A stretch of DNA of 64,000 nucleotides from Mermis nigrescens (lineage: Eukaryota > Nematoda > Enoplea > Mermithida > Mermithidae): assembly GCA_036768485.1 (NCBI GenBank), contig JAVLUZ010000142.1, forward strand, positions 19,493,274 to 19,557,273, read 5' to 3'. Numbering within the stretch: position 1 is the first letter of the stretch; each line of letters starts with the position of its first letter. The notes under the pieces are model-generated. The model was not told where the DNA came from, did not search any database, and was given only the letters and a program-made list of their open reading frames with translations. A program made the position numbers and the translations under genes. Positions 62,701 through 63,112 of the stretch are shown here, in pieces.

Positions 62701-63112
62701 AAATTTTGAAAAATTTGAAAAAAATCAAGAACATTGATTAAAGTATTGTCAAGAAAATTTGAGACTTTCGAGCAAAAATGAGCTAAAAACGCATAAAAAG
62801 CACACTTCCTACAATTTTTCCAAAAAATTGATAATCCAGGGGGTCGCAGCCATTTTGCGGGATGGGGGTCAGCAGCCATTCTGCGGGGAGCAAAACCCCC
62901 ACCAAGAACATGTATGGTCGTTCGCCATAACAGGTGCCGTTGCTTCTGTCCGAGGCGACAATTGGTTACTGAGTTCAGACATGATCCGTTACCTGCAGTC
63001 CAATACCGCTGGCGTTGAGTGGCCTCTCGATTTGGACTATTTCGCTGGTGTGCTAAAGCGCCTTGTTGACTGCGTCAGCAGTGGTGCAATTTTGGAATTT
63101 TCTCCGGCTCAG
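14703..63112 (+). CDS. MED23: MED23 (Mediator complex subunit 23) gene, 30 exons, 3' end beyond window
   Basis: MED23 (Sur-2/CRSP130) is a large tail-module subunit of the Mediator complex. It is built of helical repeats and carries signals from activators such as phosphorylated ELK1 to RNA polymerase II. Thirty exons join to 3444 nt (1148 codons) with no stop and fully consistent phases. Conserved blocks occur in family order: LLPAYFIVNEMRKLYAE, WKLDPTTLK, RDDLMWLLLQ, LEVPPSINTQMTFLQ, FCNAYST, DSVTVHV, SPAVVETYARLLSY, HSPNYRVQ, MVWKYAIMPLEWL, VYFGNVCFAVLP, PLYKFH and FLYNTLRFYDKRL. The human protein is about 1368 residues, so roughly the last fifth lies outside. Oddities are a Q-rich insert near residue 627, a 37-nt microexon, one GC-AG intron, and introns of 61 nt to 5.5 kb filled with MITEs. 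Confidence 0.95.
14775..15127. other. MED23 intron 1
   Basis: 353 bp, AT-rich; no mobile element or other feature recognised. Confidence 0.6.
15128..15247 (+). CDS. MED23: MED23 exon 2
   Basis: Residues 25-64, GGSLLEIHFADLIVPTS through ELVQVFRGLE, between TTTTATAG and GTATAC. It corresponds to the human N-terminal segment before the conserved FWGGL region. Phase 0 at both ends. Confidence 0.85.
15248..16513. other. MED23 intron 2, left part
   Basis: About 1.3 kb of AT-rich sequence. A short GGGTGGGGGCGACCCGCC stretch near 16035 and a TCGGCGCTTAGCGTC hairpin remnant near 16221 suggest decayed MITE sequence, but no ends can be placed. Confidence 0.45.
16514..16921. mobile_element. Inverted-repeat element I with an internal family G fragment
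   Basis: The left arm (TTTTTGACTAGCTTGGTGCA and on to about 16570) and the right arm (ending TGCACCAGGTCAAAAAATAG) are inverted repeats of roughly 55-60 bp sharing GGTGCATGAAGTC and GGAACC-AATGT. Between them (about 16600-16835) lies a family G-like segment with GACCTCAAAAACTGGTAT. No target duplication was found. Confidence 0.7.
17184..17420 (+). mobile_element. MITE, family F, copy 1
   Basis: It starts CATAGGTGGGCAGCACC and ends CACGCCCACGTATT, inverted ends shared with the copy at 38007-38243, to which the interior (GTCAAAACAGGGTCTT, ATCAAAAAATTGCG) also aligns. The flanks TGTCTGAC and TGTCTTCT match only at 5 of 8. Confidence 0.75.
17575..17693 (+). CDS. MED23: MED23 exon 3
   Basis: Residues 65-104, DKAEALVSYVLKWRQ through INAILSYQILTL plus two bases of an Arg codon, donor GTGAGA. 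It aligns with the human segment ending in LLPPRLVC. Starts in phase 0, ends in phase 2. Confidence 0.85.
17785..18409. mobile_element. Long-inverted-repeat element, family H, copy 1
   Basis: The left end ACTAGCAAAGAAAAATGCTC reappears inverted at 18365-18395 (GAGCATTTTTCTTTGCTGGT). The arms stay complementary for about 190 bp with shared GAATATACTTGGAATT-type, GGGGACTAG and GAAGTATATTCTG blocks. A second copy is at 21297-22443. The superfamily is not determined. Confidence 0.75.
18672..19418 (+). mobile_element. hAT-type MITE, family A, long form
   Basis: It starts CACCGTTTTTTGTATTCGG and ends TTGTACAAAAAAATGCTG. The flanks CTCCAGGG (18664-18671) and CTCCAGGA (19419-19426) match at 7 of 8. 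It has two tandem copies of the internal segment and thus four GC hairpins; short copies have two. The hairpin at 18800-18814, CAGCGCTTCGCGCTG, carries a paired change on both sides of the stem. Confidence 0.88.
19427..20725. repeat. Degenerate ~177 bp tandem repeat, about seven units
   Basis: A block resembling GCCAACTTCTCCGGTTATGA recurs at about 19494, 19675, 19852, 20037, 20213, 20388 and 20556 (spacings 168-185). Each is followed by AAAGTACG-type sequence, a TACACATCGCA block, TTTACACTCAATA-GGAGTT and TCTGGAGGTGTAAAG. The units are diverged and non-coding. The array lies in MED23 intron 3, directly after a MITE. Similar GTGTAAAGTTTACACT phrases continue thinly to about 21090; 21091-21296 is unremarkable. 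Confidence 0.8.
21297..22443. mobile_element. Long-inverted-repeat element, family H, copy 2, interrupted
   Basis: The left arm begins GTACTAGCAATGAAAAATGC and the right arm ends TTTTCATTGCTAGT. The arms are complementary for close to 200 bp, including GATTCTAATAATTTTTTGCG against its inverse and GGAGGGGACTAG. A family G MITE (21968-22241) is inserted in the middle. No transposase frame is seen. Confidence 0.8.
21968..22241 (+). mobile_element. hAT-type MITE, family G, copy 2, nested in family H
   Basis: It starts CATACATGCACGTGGAGG and ends CGGCCGTGCTATTAACTTTG. The flanks GCCACAAT (21960-21967) and GCCACAAC (22242-22249) match at 7 of 8. It contains TTTTTGAAGTCATTTTGACC as in other family G copies. 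Confidence 0.85.
22578..22878 (+). mobile_element. hAT-type MITE, family G, copy 3
   Basis: It starts CAGACATGCACGCGGGG and ends GCCATGCTGTGTACCTG. The flanks GTGGTAAT (22570-22577) and CTGGTAAT (22879-22886) match at 7 of 8. It is non-coding. Confidence 0.87.
23178..23292 (+). CDS. MED23: MED23 exon 4
   Basis: G completes Arg, then SVCECLLVTSADLN through TLQFIDRSISKLDYK, residues 104-142. This matches human RLVCESLIN and GGVDYK. Acceptor AATTAAG, donor GTTACC (weak), phase 0 at the end. Confidence 0.92.
23293..23943. other. MED23 intron 4, left part
   Basis: 650 bp of AT-rich sequence with no recognisable element. Confidence 0.55.
23944..24329 (+). mobile_element. hAT-type MITE, family B, copy 1
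   Basis: It starts CAGGCCCGTATCCAGG and ends CTGAATACGGGCCTG. The flanks GGTATGAT (23936-23943) and CGTATGAG (24330-24337) match at 6 of 8. It contains GTAGCGCCGAAAAAATTTGA, one half of the shared hairpin cassette. The 24330-24735 stretch after it is featureless. Confidence 0.83.
24736..24834 (+). CDS. MED23: MED23 exon 5
   Basis: Residues 143-175, GVRDVLKLIFEHISN through KSHTLIED, between TATTTTAG and GTAAGT. It matches human GVRDLLKVILEKI. Phase 0 at both ends. Confidence 0.93.
24919..25067 (+). mobile_element. MITE, family B, left-end fragment
   Basis: CAGGCCCGTAGGCAAGGGGG, followed by TTTGTTTCTCACAAGGG and GGTCGCCAAAACAGGTTTTT, aligns with the left half of the complete copy at 60191-60688. 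The right half is missing. Confidence 0.7.
25068..25384. other. CTCGGCCGAGG-rich block and unassigned sequence
   Basis: From 25068 (TAGGGATCGGATGAGG) to about 25170 runs a GC-rich set of CTCGGCCGAGGCCG palindromes. By analogy with family C (simple-repeat interior, TAGGGAT start) this may be another hAT-type end, but no partner end was found. The rest is unremarkable. Confidence 0.45.
25385..26754 (+). mobile_element. hAT-type MITE, family A, host copy split by a nested copy
   Basis: Two parts, 25385-25818 and 26575-26754, form one family A element. Its left end is missing (it begins within the GTTCTACATATCTTTGTAAT block). It ends GCACAAAAAAAACCACTG. A complete reverse-oriented element of the same family sits between the parts. 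The right end abuts the hAT transposase remnant at 26757. Confidence 0.83.
25819..26574 (-). mobile_element. hAT-type MITE, family A, long form, nested and reversed
   Basis: It starts CAGTGTTTTTTTTGTACAAG and ends GTACAACAAAACCACTG. The flanks GTCAGAAA (25811-25818) and GCCAGAAA (26575-26582) match at 7 of 8. It has four hairpins, one (26342-26356) reading CGACGCGAAGCGTCG with both stem strands changed together. Confidence 0.88.
26757..27055 (-). pseudogene. hAT transposase fragment, broken
   Basis: On the minus strand about 100 codons resemble the catalytic core of hAT (Ac/hobo/ZBED-like) transposases. The order is KAAVVECLPFSENYNGEN, LASVLKRVLLDFNLLSK, VHLVIRDNGANVV, an in-frame stop, then GKFKNTGCFSHALHLIV and MIAKVNSI. 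The DNGANVV and CFSHALHL blocks correspond to the TDNAxN and CxAHxLHL motifs of the family. The frame is lost before about 27055 and the 3' part is cut by the MITE that ends at 26754. It is not functional. It lies in MED23 intron 5, opposite to the gene. Confidence 0.75.
27061..28588. other. MED23 intron 5, right part
   Basis: About 1.5 kb with no complete element. A hairpin TTCGGCGCAAAGCGCCGAA at 27780-27798 marks decayed MITE sequence around 27700-27900. Confidence 0.5.
28589..28693 (+). CDS. MED23: MED23 exon 6
   Basis: Residues 176-210, LIIKICDRKNNLLPAYF, then NEMRKLYAEPKCFPHW. This is one of the best-conserved stretches (human LLPAYFAVTEIRKLYPE and LPHW). Acceptor TTTCGCAG, donor GTAAGC, phase 0. 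Confidence 0.96.
28764..28833 (+). CDS. MED23: MED23 exon 7
   Basis: Residues 211-233, RLADCFNGIVESFRHL then AQMVTIT, ending with one base of a Gly codon before GTTAGC. It corresponds to human NLVSDFVDTFRPTARI. The preceding intron is only 70 nt. Confidence 0.92.
28834..29287. other. MED23 intron 7, left part
   Basis: 454 bp, AT-rich, nothing recognised. Confidence 0.55.
29288..30131 (+). mobile_element. hAT-type MITE, family B, with internal hairpin array
   Basis: It starts CAGGGGCGTAACCAGG and ends CCTGGTTACGCCCCAG (16-bp inverted ends). The flanks CATACACG (29280-29287) and CATACACG (30132-30139) are identical, a perfect 8-bp target duplication. The centre (about 29570-29965) is a tandem array of ~91-93 bp units, each with CAGCGCGAAGCGCCG and GTAAAATCTGGGCTTCTAAG. 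Confidence 0.92.
29570..29965. repeat. Tandem array of ~92 bp hairpin units inside a MITE
   Basis: The phrase TCCAGCGCGA starts at 29671, 29762, 29855 and (as TCCGGCGCGA) 29946, spacings 91, 93 and 91, with a partial first unit near 29580. Each unit holds the GC hairpin plus GAAAATTTTGACAAA. Confidence 0.88.
30203..30321 (+). CDS. MED23: MED23 exon 8
   Basis: GG completes Gly, then RSYMLPAPGHFGLHLNTTW, KLDPTTLKLCTKGTLP and FPAE, residues 234-273. It matches human GRCSLLPVVNN and WKLDPATLRFPLKGLLP. Acceptor ATCTTTAG. The donor GTTTAG at 30322 is the only one before the in-frame stop at 30325 that joins exon 9 in phase 0. Confidence 0.92.
30322..31389. other. MED23 intron 8
   Basis: 1068 bp. 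An extreme AT stretch with repeated TTAATATTAAATATTAA lies at about 30560-30640. No mobile element could be delimited. Confidence 0.55.
31390..31485 (+). CDS. MED23: MED23 exon 9
   Basis: Residues 274-305, EVSQPQSYLIHEIF, then QPSFRELLNIVLSLQNK. It corresponds to human FEPQTALLRYVLEQPYSRDM. Acceptor ACTCTTCAG, donor GTAAAG, phase 0 at both ends. Confidence 0.92.
31652..32427. mobile_element. Tc1/mariner-type non-autonomous element
   Basis: It starts CAGTGGTGTGCAAAAGTT and ends AACTTTTGCACGCCACTG. The inverted ends extend about 30 bp (AGAGCCACCCT against AGGGTGGCTCT). TA precedes (31650-31651) and follows (32428-32429), as expected for a TA target duplication. No transposase frame is present in the 776 bp. 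Confidence 0.88.
32529..32988 (+). mobile_element. hAT-type MITE, family A, short form, reference copy
   Basis: It starts CAGTGTTTTTTTTTGTATTC and ends TACATAAAAAAAAACACTG. The flanks ACGAAAGC (32521-32528) and ACGAAAGC (32989-32996) are identical 8-bp duplications. It contains two GC hairpins about 85 bp apart and GTACAAAG palindromes near both ends. Length 460 bp, no coding capacity. It is the best-defined member of the family. Confidence 0.94.
33350..33545 (+). mobile_element. MITE, family K, copy 4
   Basis: It contains CAGCGCGAAGCGCCG, TTTAACACCTTTGCTGC, AAAATCATGCAGAAAATG and CCCTATGGAAATGTGAGA, and aligns with the copies at 4592, 6707 and 11811. The boundaries are approximate; a family A element follows at once. 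Confidence 0.6.
33559..34012 (+). mobile_element. hAT-type MITE, family A, short form
   Basis: It starts CAGTGTTTTTTTGTATTTGG and ends ACTTTGTACAAAAACACTG. The flanks ATCGGCGT (33551-33558) and ATCGACAT (34013-34020) match at 6 of 8. Two hairpins are intact (TTCGGCGCTTCGCGCCGAA near 33688, and one near 33779). Confidence 0.86.
34132..34311 (+). CDS. MED23: MED23 exon 10
   Basis: Residues 306-365, TPRCSLEEIFISTVLELM, then IWSTLSNVLVFLVIN and FPKMAKSLQFK. It matches human RCPVLEDQLVDLVVYAM, LWQHLSSQLIFFVLF and FPHMVLSLHQK. Acceptor TGTTTTTCAG, donor GTACCT, phase 0. Confidence 0.95.
34312..34732. other. MED23 intron 10, left part
   Basis: 421 bp, AT-rich, no recognisable element. Confidence 0.55.
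34733..35435 (+). mobile_element. hAT-type MITE, family A, long form, left end lost
   Basis: It begins within the left subterminal palindrome (GACTTTTTGGGACCGTC) and ends TGTACAAAAAAAACGCTG. It has the doubled internal segment of the long form. The target duplication cannot be assessed. Confidence 0.82.
35436..35850. repeat. Single unit of the ~200 bp GTAACAGGGGG repeat
   Basis: TGTAACAGGGGGATAGGG through TTGGAGGTCATTAACC to about 35660 matches the tandem units at 7340-7880 and the block at 45985-46200. The rest, to about 35850, is unassigned. Confidence 0.55.
35850..36208 (-). mobile_element. MITE, family B-related, reverse, diverged
   Basis: GTGACCCCCTCTTAACCGG, TCCGACATGTC-like and GACGTTTTGACATGCTC-type blocks in inverse order match the copies at about 41163-41533 and 50846-51233. 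The outer ends (TATTTAGGGCGGACGG on the left, CTGAATCTTGGATATGG on the right) are eroded. Confidence 0.6.
36308..36397 (+). CDS. MED23: MED23 exon 11
   Basis: Residues 366-395, LAILPYRKARDDLMWL, then LLQCLSAIVTKQIT. It matches human LIKGRDHLMWVLLQF. Acceptor AATTTTCAG, donor GTAAGT, phase 0. Confidence 0.95.
36398..37313. other. MED23 intron 11, left part
   Basis: 916 bp. The run near 36465-36600 (GGGGTTTTTCCCCATTTCGG with AGGGTTGCCAATTTTG and TTGGCAACCCTG) is flanked by the inverted ends CAGGGTTGCCAA / TTGGCAACCCTG (36457-36622), so it is a small unclassified inverted-repeat element. A long minus-strand open frame over 36954-37490 has no family resemblance. Confidence 0.5.
37314..37741 (-). 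mobile_element. hAT-type MITE, family D, copy 4 (reverse)
   Basis: It starts CATGCGTGGATTTAGAC and ends AAATCCTGGATCCAACTCTG. The flanks CTATGCGT (37306-37313) and CTATTCGT (37742-37749) match at 7 of 8. It ends 66 bp before MED23 exon 12. Confidence 0.82.
37808..37954 (+). CDS. MED23: MED23 exon 12
   Basis: Residues 396-444, IEDVGTIVELYRTLYTG, then YMMAATCIWVMILERIKD. It corresponds to human FLPVMKLFDLLYPEK and HAFAMTCIWIHL. The acceptor ACATAAATTGAG is weak; donor GTAAGC; phase 0. Confidence 0.92.
38007..38243 (+). mobile_element. hAT-type MITE, family F, copy 2
   Basis: It starts CATAGGTGGGCGGCACC and ends AAGCCCAGGTATG. The flanks TGCACAAG (37999-38006) and TGTACAAG (38244-38251) match at 7 of 8. 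Length 237 bp. The following 38252-38658 stretch has nothing recognised. Confidence 0.86.
38659..39402 (+). mobile_element. hAT-type MITE, family M, copy 1
   Basis: It starts CAGTGTTTTTTTAACGCC and ends CGCTAAAAAACAATG. The flanks ACCCATTC (38651-38658) and ACCCGTTC (39403-39410) match at 7 of 8. Internal GCGGCCGC and TGCGCATGGCGCTAATG blocks are shared, inverted, with the copy at 46905-47856. It has the hairpin GGCGCAAAGCGCC near 39242. Confidence 0.83.
39500..39779 (-). mobile_element. hAT-type MITE, family G, copy 4
   Basis: It starts CATAGATGCACAGCATAG and ends TACGTGCCTACCTG. The flanks GTAACGCT (39492-39499) and GTAACGCT (39780-39787) are identical. Length 280 bp. It carries the family block CCAAAATGACCTCAAAAAG. 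Confidence 0.92.
39882..39964 (+). CDS. MED23: MED23 exon 13
   Basis: Residues 445-472, PACDPNVARQQGKNIDLE then VPPSINTQM plus two bases of Thr. It corresponds to human QIPIPHSLRLHHEFLQ. Acceptor TTTTTTCCTTAG, donor GTAAGC. Confidence 0.92.
39965..40590. other. MED23 intron 13
   Basis: 626 bp, AT-rich, no mobile element recognised. Confidence 0.55.
40591..40664 (+). CDS. MED23: MED23 exon 14
   Basis: G completes Thr, then FLQKSKNKAQLAP and DSYMFATFCNA, ending with T of a Tyr codon (residues 472-497). Joined to exon 15 it gives FCNAYST, identical in pattern to human LCNAYST. Donor GTAATG; the following intron is 61 nt. Confidence 0.94.
40726..40915 (+). CDS. MED23: MED23 exon 15
   Basis: AT completes Tyr, then STSKETFQLELAPMITDF through PLKIEFLDSVTVHVRV (residues 497-560). 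It matches human PMNLLDSLTVHAKMS. Acceptor ACCCGCAG, donor GTTAGC, ends with AG of Ser. Confidence 0.94.
41163..41533 (+). mobile_element. MITE, family B-related, diverged copy
   Basis: The body (TTTTTCGACGTTTTTCGACA at 41250, CGGCGCGAAGCGCCG at 41392, GCCGGCCAAGGGG) and the right end TTAAATACGGCCCTG align with the copy at 50846-51233. The left end is eroded. Confidence 0.7.
41911..42518 (-). mobile_element. hAT-type MITE, family D, copy 3 (reverse)
   Basis: It starts TAGGGGCGGATTTGAGG and ends ATCCTAGATCCACCACTG. The flanks CCTAAAAG (41903-41910) and TCTAAAAG (42519-42526) match at 7 of 8. Length 608 bp. The 42527-43010 stretch after it is unassigned. Confidence 0.87.
43011..43596 (+). mobile_element. 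hAT-type MITE, family D, copy 2
   Basis: It starts CAGTGGCGAATCTAGG and ends AAATCCGCCCCTG. The flanks TTTATACA (43003-43010) and TTTACACG (43597-43604) match at 6 of 8. It ends 101 bp before MED23 exon 16. Confidence 0.84.
43698..44013 (+). CDS. MED23: MED23 exon 16
   Basis: The largest exon found. C completes Ser, then IMQNLLELLLKYSQ, SPAVVETYARLLSYSDI, LNKFWIRLIVDGYKA, a glutamine run, and GIAEIAHLACEIICYRLFQ (residues 560-665). It matches human LAPALVETYSRLLVYMEIES and GILHTLLEMFSYR. The run QQQHQQQQ (codons 43897-43920, residues 627-634) and its flanks replace the short human loop FKSHAW. Acceptor TTTTCAG, donor GTGAGA. Confidence 0.96.
44094..44591 (-). mobile_element. MITE, family D, copy 5 (reverse)
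   Basis: GGATTTAGAGGAGGG near the left and AAAATCCTGGATCCGCTACTG-type right end, with interior TTTTTCGGCGCTTTGTACCG, align closely with the copy at 37314-37741. A clear target duplication is not seen. Confidence 0.75.
44789..44964. mobile_element. Foldback Tc1/mariner-type MITE, copy 1
   Basis: A 176-bp almost complete hairpin. CACAAATGTTTACG and CGTAAACATTTGTG are the outer stems; inside, TTTAATAAGCTTCTAGAGC pairs with GCTC-ATTAAAA-type sequence and TTTAACACGTCGGTC with GACCGACGTGTTAAA. The ends TACA and CTGTA leave TA on both sides. A second copy lies at 56610-56786. Confidence 0.82.
45064..45200 (+). mobile_element. MITE, family B, left-end fragment
   Basis: CAGCCCTGTATCCAGGATTTTATATCGGGG is the family B start (first 20 bases CAGCCCTGTATCCAGGATTT). 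No right end is found before exon 17. Confidence 0.65.
45287..45323 (+). CDS. MED23: MED23 exon 17 (microexon)
   Basis: Only 37 nt: PFGGQTMHYVHS plus one base. Joined to exon 18 it reads MHYVHSPNYRVQ, matching human MHHIQPHYRVQ, which confirms both boundaries. Acceptor ATTTTGCAG, donor GTAAGT. Confidence 0.9.
45381..45769 (+). mobile_element. hAT-type MITE, family E, copy 5
   Basis: It starts CATACATGATCTGCGGGG and ends GCTGTACATGTCTG. The flanks GTTGCAAG (45373-45380) and GTTAAAAG (45770-45777) match at 6 of 8. It fills most of MED23 intron 17. Confidence 0.84.
45851..45929 (+). CDS. MED23: MED23 exon 18
   Basis: CT completes Pro, then NYRVQFANVLQQMASLL, GGNVQLYW and AT of Met (residues 678-704). 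The acceptor ATACCAG at 45844-45850 was chosen because the earlier TATCCAG would break the frame with exon 17. Human counterpart HYRVQLLSHLHTLA. Donor GTAAAG. Confidence 0.9.
45985..46205 (+). repeat. Single unit of the ~200 bp AACAGGGG repeat
   Basis: AACAGGGGTTGGGGAG, CCAAAGTTGGACGTACCC, TTTTTGACCCCC and TTAGAGGTCATTTA match the tandem units at 7340-7880. Confidence 0.65.
46206..46904. other. MED23 intron 18, pyrimidine and TTTA-rich stretch
   Basis: 46426-46620 is a T-rich low-complexity tract with (TTTA)n around 46500-46580; open frames across it are compositional. Nothing else is recognised. Confidence 0.6.
46905..47856 (-). mobile_element. hAT-type MITE, family M, copy 2 (reverse)
   Basis: It starts CTCTGATTTTTTGTGCGG and ends GGCGCTAAAAAATCTG. 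The flanks ATCATACT (46897-46904) and ATCGTACT (47857-47864) match at 7 of 8. The internal GCGGCCGCACAAATGGGG block is shared with the copy at 38659. The hairpin at 47476-47488 reads GACGCTTTGCGTC, with both stem strands changed. 47865-48330 holds nothing recognised. Confidence 0.8.
48331..48672 (-). mobile_element. MITE, family E, copy 6
   Basis: GACGTGCACAGCGTGGGG at the left and CCAACATCATGTGTG at the right are eroded family E ends; the interior GCCGTTTCTGACATTGCTC matches other copies. It ends 34 bp before exon 19. Confidence 0.65.
48707..48882 (+). CDS. MED23: MED23 exon 19
   Basis: G completes Met, then IQSTIARQMSWIPLCD, VIQPAFIKFLCPMKDG and EEISKLIVLAVAKAYVVS (residues 704-763). It corresponds to human VESTALRLITALGSSEVQ and FTRFLSDP and LNRALILTLARATHVT. 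Acceptor GCGTTCAG, donor GTGTTC. Confidence 0.92.
48919..49280 (+). mobile_element. MITE, family D, left-end fragment
   Basis: TAGTGGCGGATCTAGGATTT begins 36 bp after exon 19, and the GGGCGTGACGCGCCGGAAAA block near 49209 aligns with the copy at 2677-3266. The right end is lost. 49281-49560 is extremely AT-rich; a scrap of the AACAGGGG repeat lies at about 49570-49690 (reverse). Confidence 0.7.
49988..50191 (+). CDS. MED23: MED23 exon 20
   Basis: GC completes Gly, then GEGLPDDGYRNLLTQLA, HHWSNGTLQFFPPQLASF and VEQDYIKMWR plus A of Ser (residues 763-831). It corresponds to human NWASHTLSCFPGPLQAFF and VEEEYRKWKS. Acceptor TTTTACAACAG, donor GTATAT. Confidence 0.93.
50192..50845. other. MED23 intron 20, left part
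   Basis: 654 bp. CACACATGCACACTGGGGG near 50421 resembles a family G end, but no complete element can be delimited. Confidence 0.5.
50846..51233 (+). mobile_element. MITE, family B-related, copy 4
   Basis: It starts CAGGCCCGTATCCGGG and ends CCTAAATACGGCCCTG (inverted ends). Length 388 bp. The target duplication is not recognisable. Confidence 0.78.
51530..51894 (+). mobile_element. MITE, family E, copy 7
   Basis: CATGCGTACAAATTTTGAGG on the left and CGACGCTGTGCATGTCTG on the right, with interior TTTTCGGCACTTCGCGCCAT, match family E. The flanks show no clear duplication. Confidence 0.7.
52014..52080 (+). CDS. MED23: MED23 exon 21
   Basis: GC completes Ser, then AGSDTVLLEHFTRQPSHMW and FL, ending with TG. 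It corresponds to human NDIITHFSMQGSPPLFL. Acceptor ATTTTTTAG, donor GTGAGT. Confidence 0.92.
52081..52544. other. MED23 intron 21, left part
   Basis: 464 bp without a recognisable element. Confidence 0.55.
52545..53345 (+). mobile_element. hAT-type MITE, family B, copy 5
   Basis: It starts AATGCCCGTATCCAGC and ends CTGAATACGGGGCTG. The flanks TGTAAGAG (52537-52544) and CGTAAGAG (53346-53353) match at 7 of 8. The interior has about three degenerate ~115 bp units with CTCAAATTTGAGC-GTTTTGA and hairpin remnants (52868, 53070). Confidence 0.86.
53550..53603 (+). CDS. MED23: MED23 exon 22
   Basis: C completes Cys, then IVWRHLFENGDLPVIAY and AG of Arg (residues 853-871). It corresponds to human LLWKMLLETDHINQIGYR. 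The donor is GCAAG, not GT, and the next exon continues in frame, giving a GC-AG intron of 93 nt. Confidence 0.93.
53697..53793 (+). CDS. MED23: MED23 exon 23
   Basis: A completes Arg, then ILHELGPKILSAQLSN and LIDYILVDITGHNLQQ (residues 871-903). It corresponds to human VLERIGARALVAHVRTFAD. Acceptor TTTCATTCCAG, donor GTGGTC. Confidence 0.93.
53794..55127. other. MED23 intron 23, left part
   Basis: About 1.3 kb, AT-rich, no element recognised. Confidence 0.5.
55136..55954. mobile_element. hAT-type MITE, family C, with CGGTTC-repeat ends
   Basis: It starts TAGGGATGTTCCGGTTCC and ends GTTTACCGGCACATCCCTA. The flanks CAGCATAC (55128-55135) and CAGCATAC (55955-55962) are identical. Both subterminal regions (to about 55290 and from about 55800) are runs of CGGTTCCGGTTC; the centre is ordinary AT-rich DNA. 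The ~820 bp have no transposase. Confidence 0.9.
55963..56235. other. MED23 intron 23, right part
   Basis: Near 56040-56090, ATGTGGTCCGTTTTTTAGCC followed by ACCCTGTA resembles a mariner terminus, but no partner end was found. Confidence 0.45.
56236..56307 (+). CDS. MED23: MED23 exon 24
   Basis: Residues 904-927, CVECLGKMVWKYAIM then PLEWLIYAA. It matches human ILNDMVWKYNIVTLDRLILCLA. Acceptor TTATCACAG, donor GTAAGC, phase 0. Confidence 0.95.
56610..56786. mobile_element. Foldback Tc1/mariner-type MITE, copy 2
   Basis: TA (56608-56609), then CACTATTCGCCACGAATG; the right end is CATTCGTGGCGAGCACTG, then TA (56787-56788). The 177 bp fold almost entirely on themselves and are about 90% identical by eye to 44789-44964. 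56787-57368 holds nothing else. Confidence 0.87.
57369..57476 (+). CDS. MED23: MED23 exon 25
   Basis: Residues 928-963, VLRPYDGNDAFYAVLIAF, then LLLQNEEFLTRAQECCSM. It corresponds to human SHEGNEAQVCYFIIQLLLL. Acceptor TTTATTCAG, donor GTATTG, phase 0. Confidence 0.94.
57477..58124. other. MED23 intron 25, left part
   Basis: 648 bp with a short direct duplication TAGTTTATTAGTAT near 57570; no mobile element recognised. Confidence 0.5.
58125..58302. mobile_element. pogo/Tigger-like MITE
   Basis: It starts CAGTCGAACTCGGATA and ends TGTCCGAGTTCGACTG, with TA on both sides (58123-58124 and 58303-58304). Length 178 bp. The ends resemble those of pogo-related elements. Non-coding. 58305-58994 shows nothing recognised. 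Confidence 0.87.
58995..59057 (+). CDS. MED23: MED23 exon 26
   Basis: Residues 964-984, MTSEFWRHGHELYEKHM then SYHQ. It corresponds to human EHWLQNDWHTKHMNYHK. Acceptor GCATTGGCAG, donor GTTTGA, phase 0. Confidence 0.93.
59058..59590. other. MED23 intron 26, left part
   Basis: Contains a diverged family E-like segment at about 59320-59590 (GGGTACGCGTCAAAAACA, TTCTGACAATG, reverse orientation) without definable ends; the rest is unassigned. Confidence 0.5.
59591..59903 (-). mobile_element. hAT-type MITE, family G, copy 5, duplicated terminus
   Basis: It starts CATAGGTGCACAGCAAGG and ends CGCGTGCATGTCTG. The flanks GTTAGCAG (59583-59590) and GTTAGCAA (59904-59911) match at 7 of 8. A 28-bp segment covering the left terminus (59588-59615) is perfectly repeated at 59616-59643. 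Confidence 0.86.
60058..60168 (+). CDS. MED23: MED23 exon 27
   Basis: Residues 985-1021, KFPEKYWSNVLSDQFRG, then INLSVMPVYFGNVCFAVLP. It matches human KYPEKLYFEGLAEQ and LPIYFGNVCLRFLP. Acceptor ACATTCGCAG, donor GTAAGC, phase 0. Confidence 0.96.
60191..60688 (+). mobile_element. hAT-type MITE, family B, copy 6
   Basis: It starts CAGGACCGTAGCCAGGG and ends CCTGGCTACGGGCCTG. The flanks TGTAGGAA (60183-60190) and TGTAGGTA (60689-60696) match at 7 of 8. It fills four fifths of MED23 intron 27. It carries the hairpin GCGGCGCTTCGCGAT near 60359. Confidence 0.88.
60793..60895 (+). CDS. MED23: MED23 exon 28
   Basis: Residues 1022-1055, ALDLLLQKIIELPEAQDK, then LMETLSPLYKFH plus one base. It matches human VFDIVIHRFLELLP and LGGLYKFH. 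Acceptor TTTTCAAG, donor GTGAGT. Confidence 0.95.
60957..61055 (+). CDS. MED23: MED23 exon 29
   Basis: CT completes Pro, then QPIGFLYNTLRFYDKRL and EIKQKLVYYIH plus T (residues 1056-1088). It matches human YLYNTLHYYEMHLRDR. Acceptor CCTTTCAG, donor GTAAGT; the preceding intron is 61 nt. Confidence 0.96.
61187..61624 (+). mobile_element. hAT-type MITE, family A, short form
   Basis: It starts CAGTGTTTTTCTGTACTCGG and ends TTGTACAAAAAAATACACTT (final G mutated to T). The flanks GTTAGGAT (61179-61186) and GTTAGGAT (61625-61632) are identical. The second hairpin has loop TCA (CGGCGCTCAGCGCCG) instead of TTC. Confidence 0.92.
61633..62541. other. MED23 intron 29, central part
   Basis: About 900 bp of very AT-rich sequence with no recognisable element or frame. 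Confidence 0.5.
62549..62916 (-). mobile_element. hAT-type MITE, family E, copy 9, next to the exon 30 acceptor
   Basis: It starts CATACATGTACAGCATGG and ends CCAAGAACATGTATG. The flanks TTCGTTCG (62541-62548) and GTCGTTCG (62917-62924) match at 7 of 8; shifting the boundary one base right makes an identical TCGTTCGC pair. It ends 17 bp before MED23 exon 30. Confidence 0.88.
62934..63112 (+). CDS. MED23: MED23 exon 30 (last in window)
   Basis: GT completes Cys, then AVASVRGDNWLLSSDMIR, LDLDYFAGVLKRLVD and SGAILEFSPAQ (residues 1089-1148). It corresponds to human WCLSDTYLKCAM and DDTYYCRLIGRLVD. Acceptor CCATAACAG has no pyrimidine tract. Donor GTGCAT; reading on would hit a stop at 63149, so the gene must splice on. 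Confidence 0.92.
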
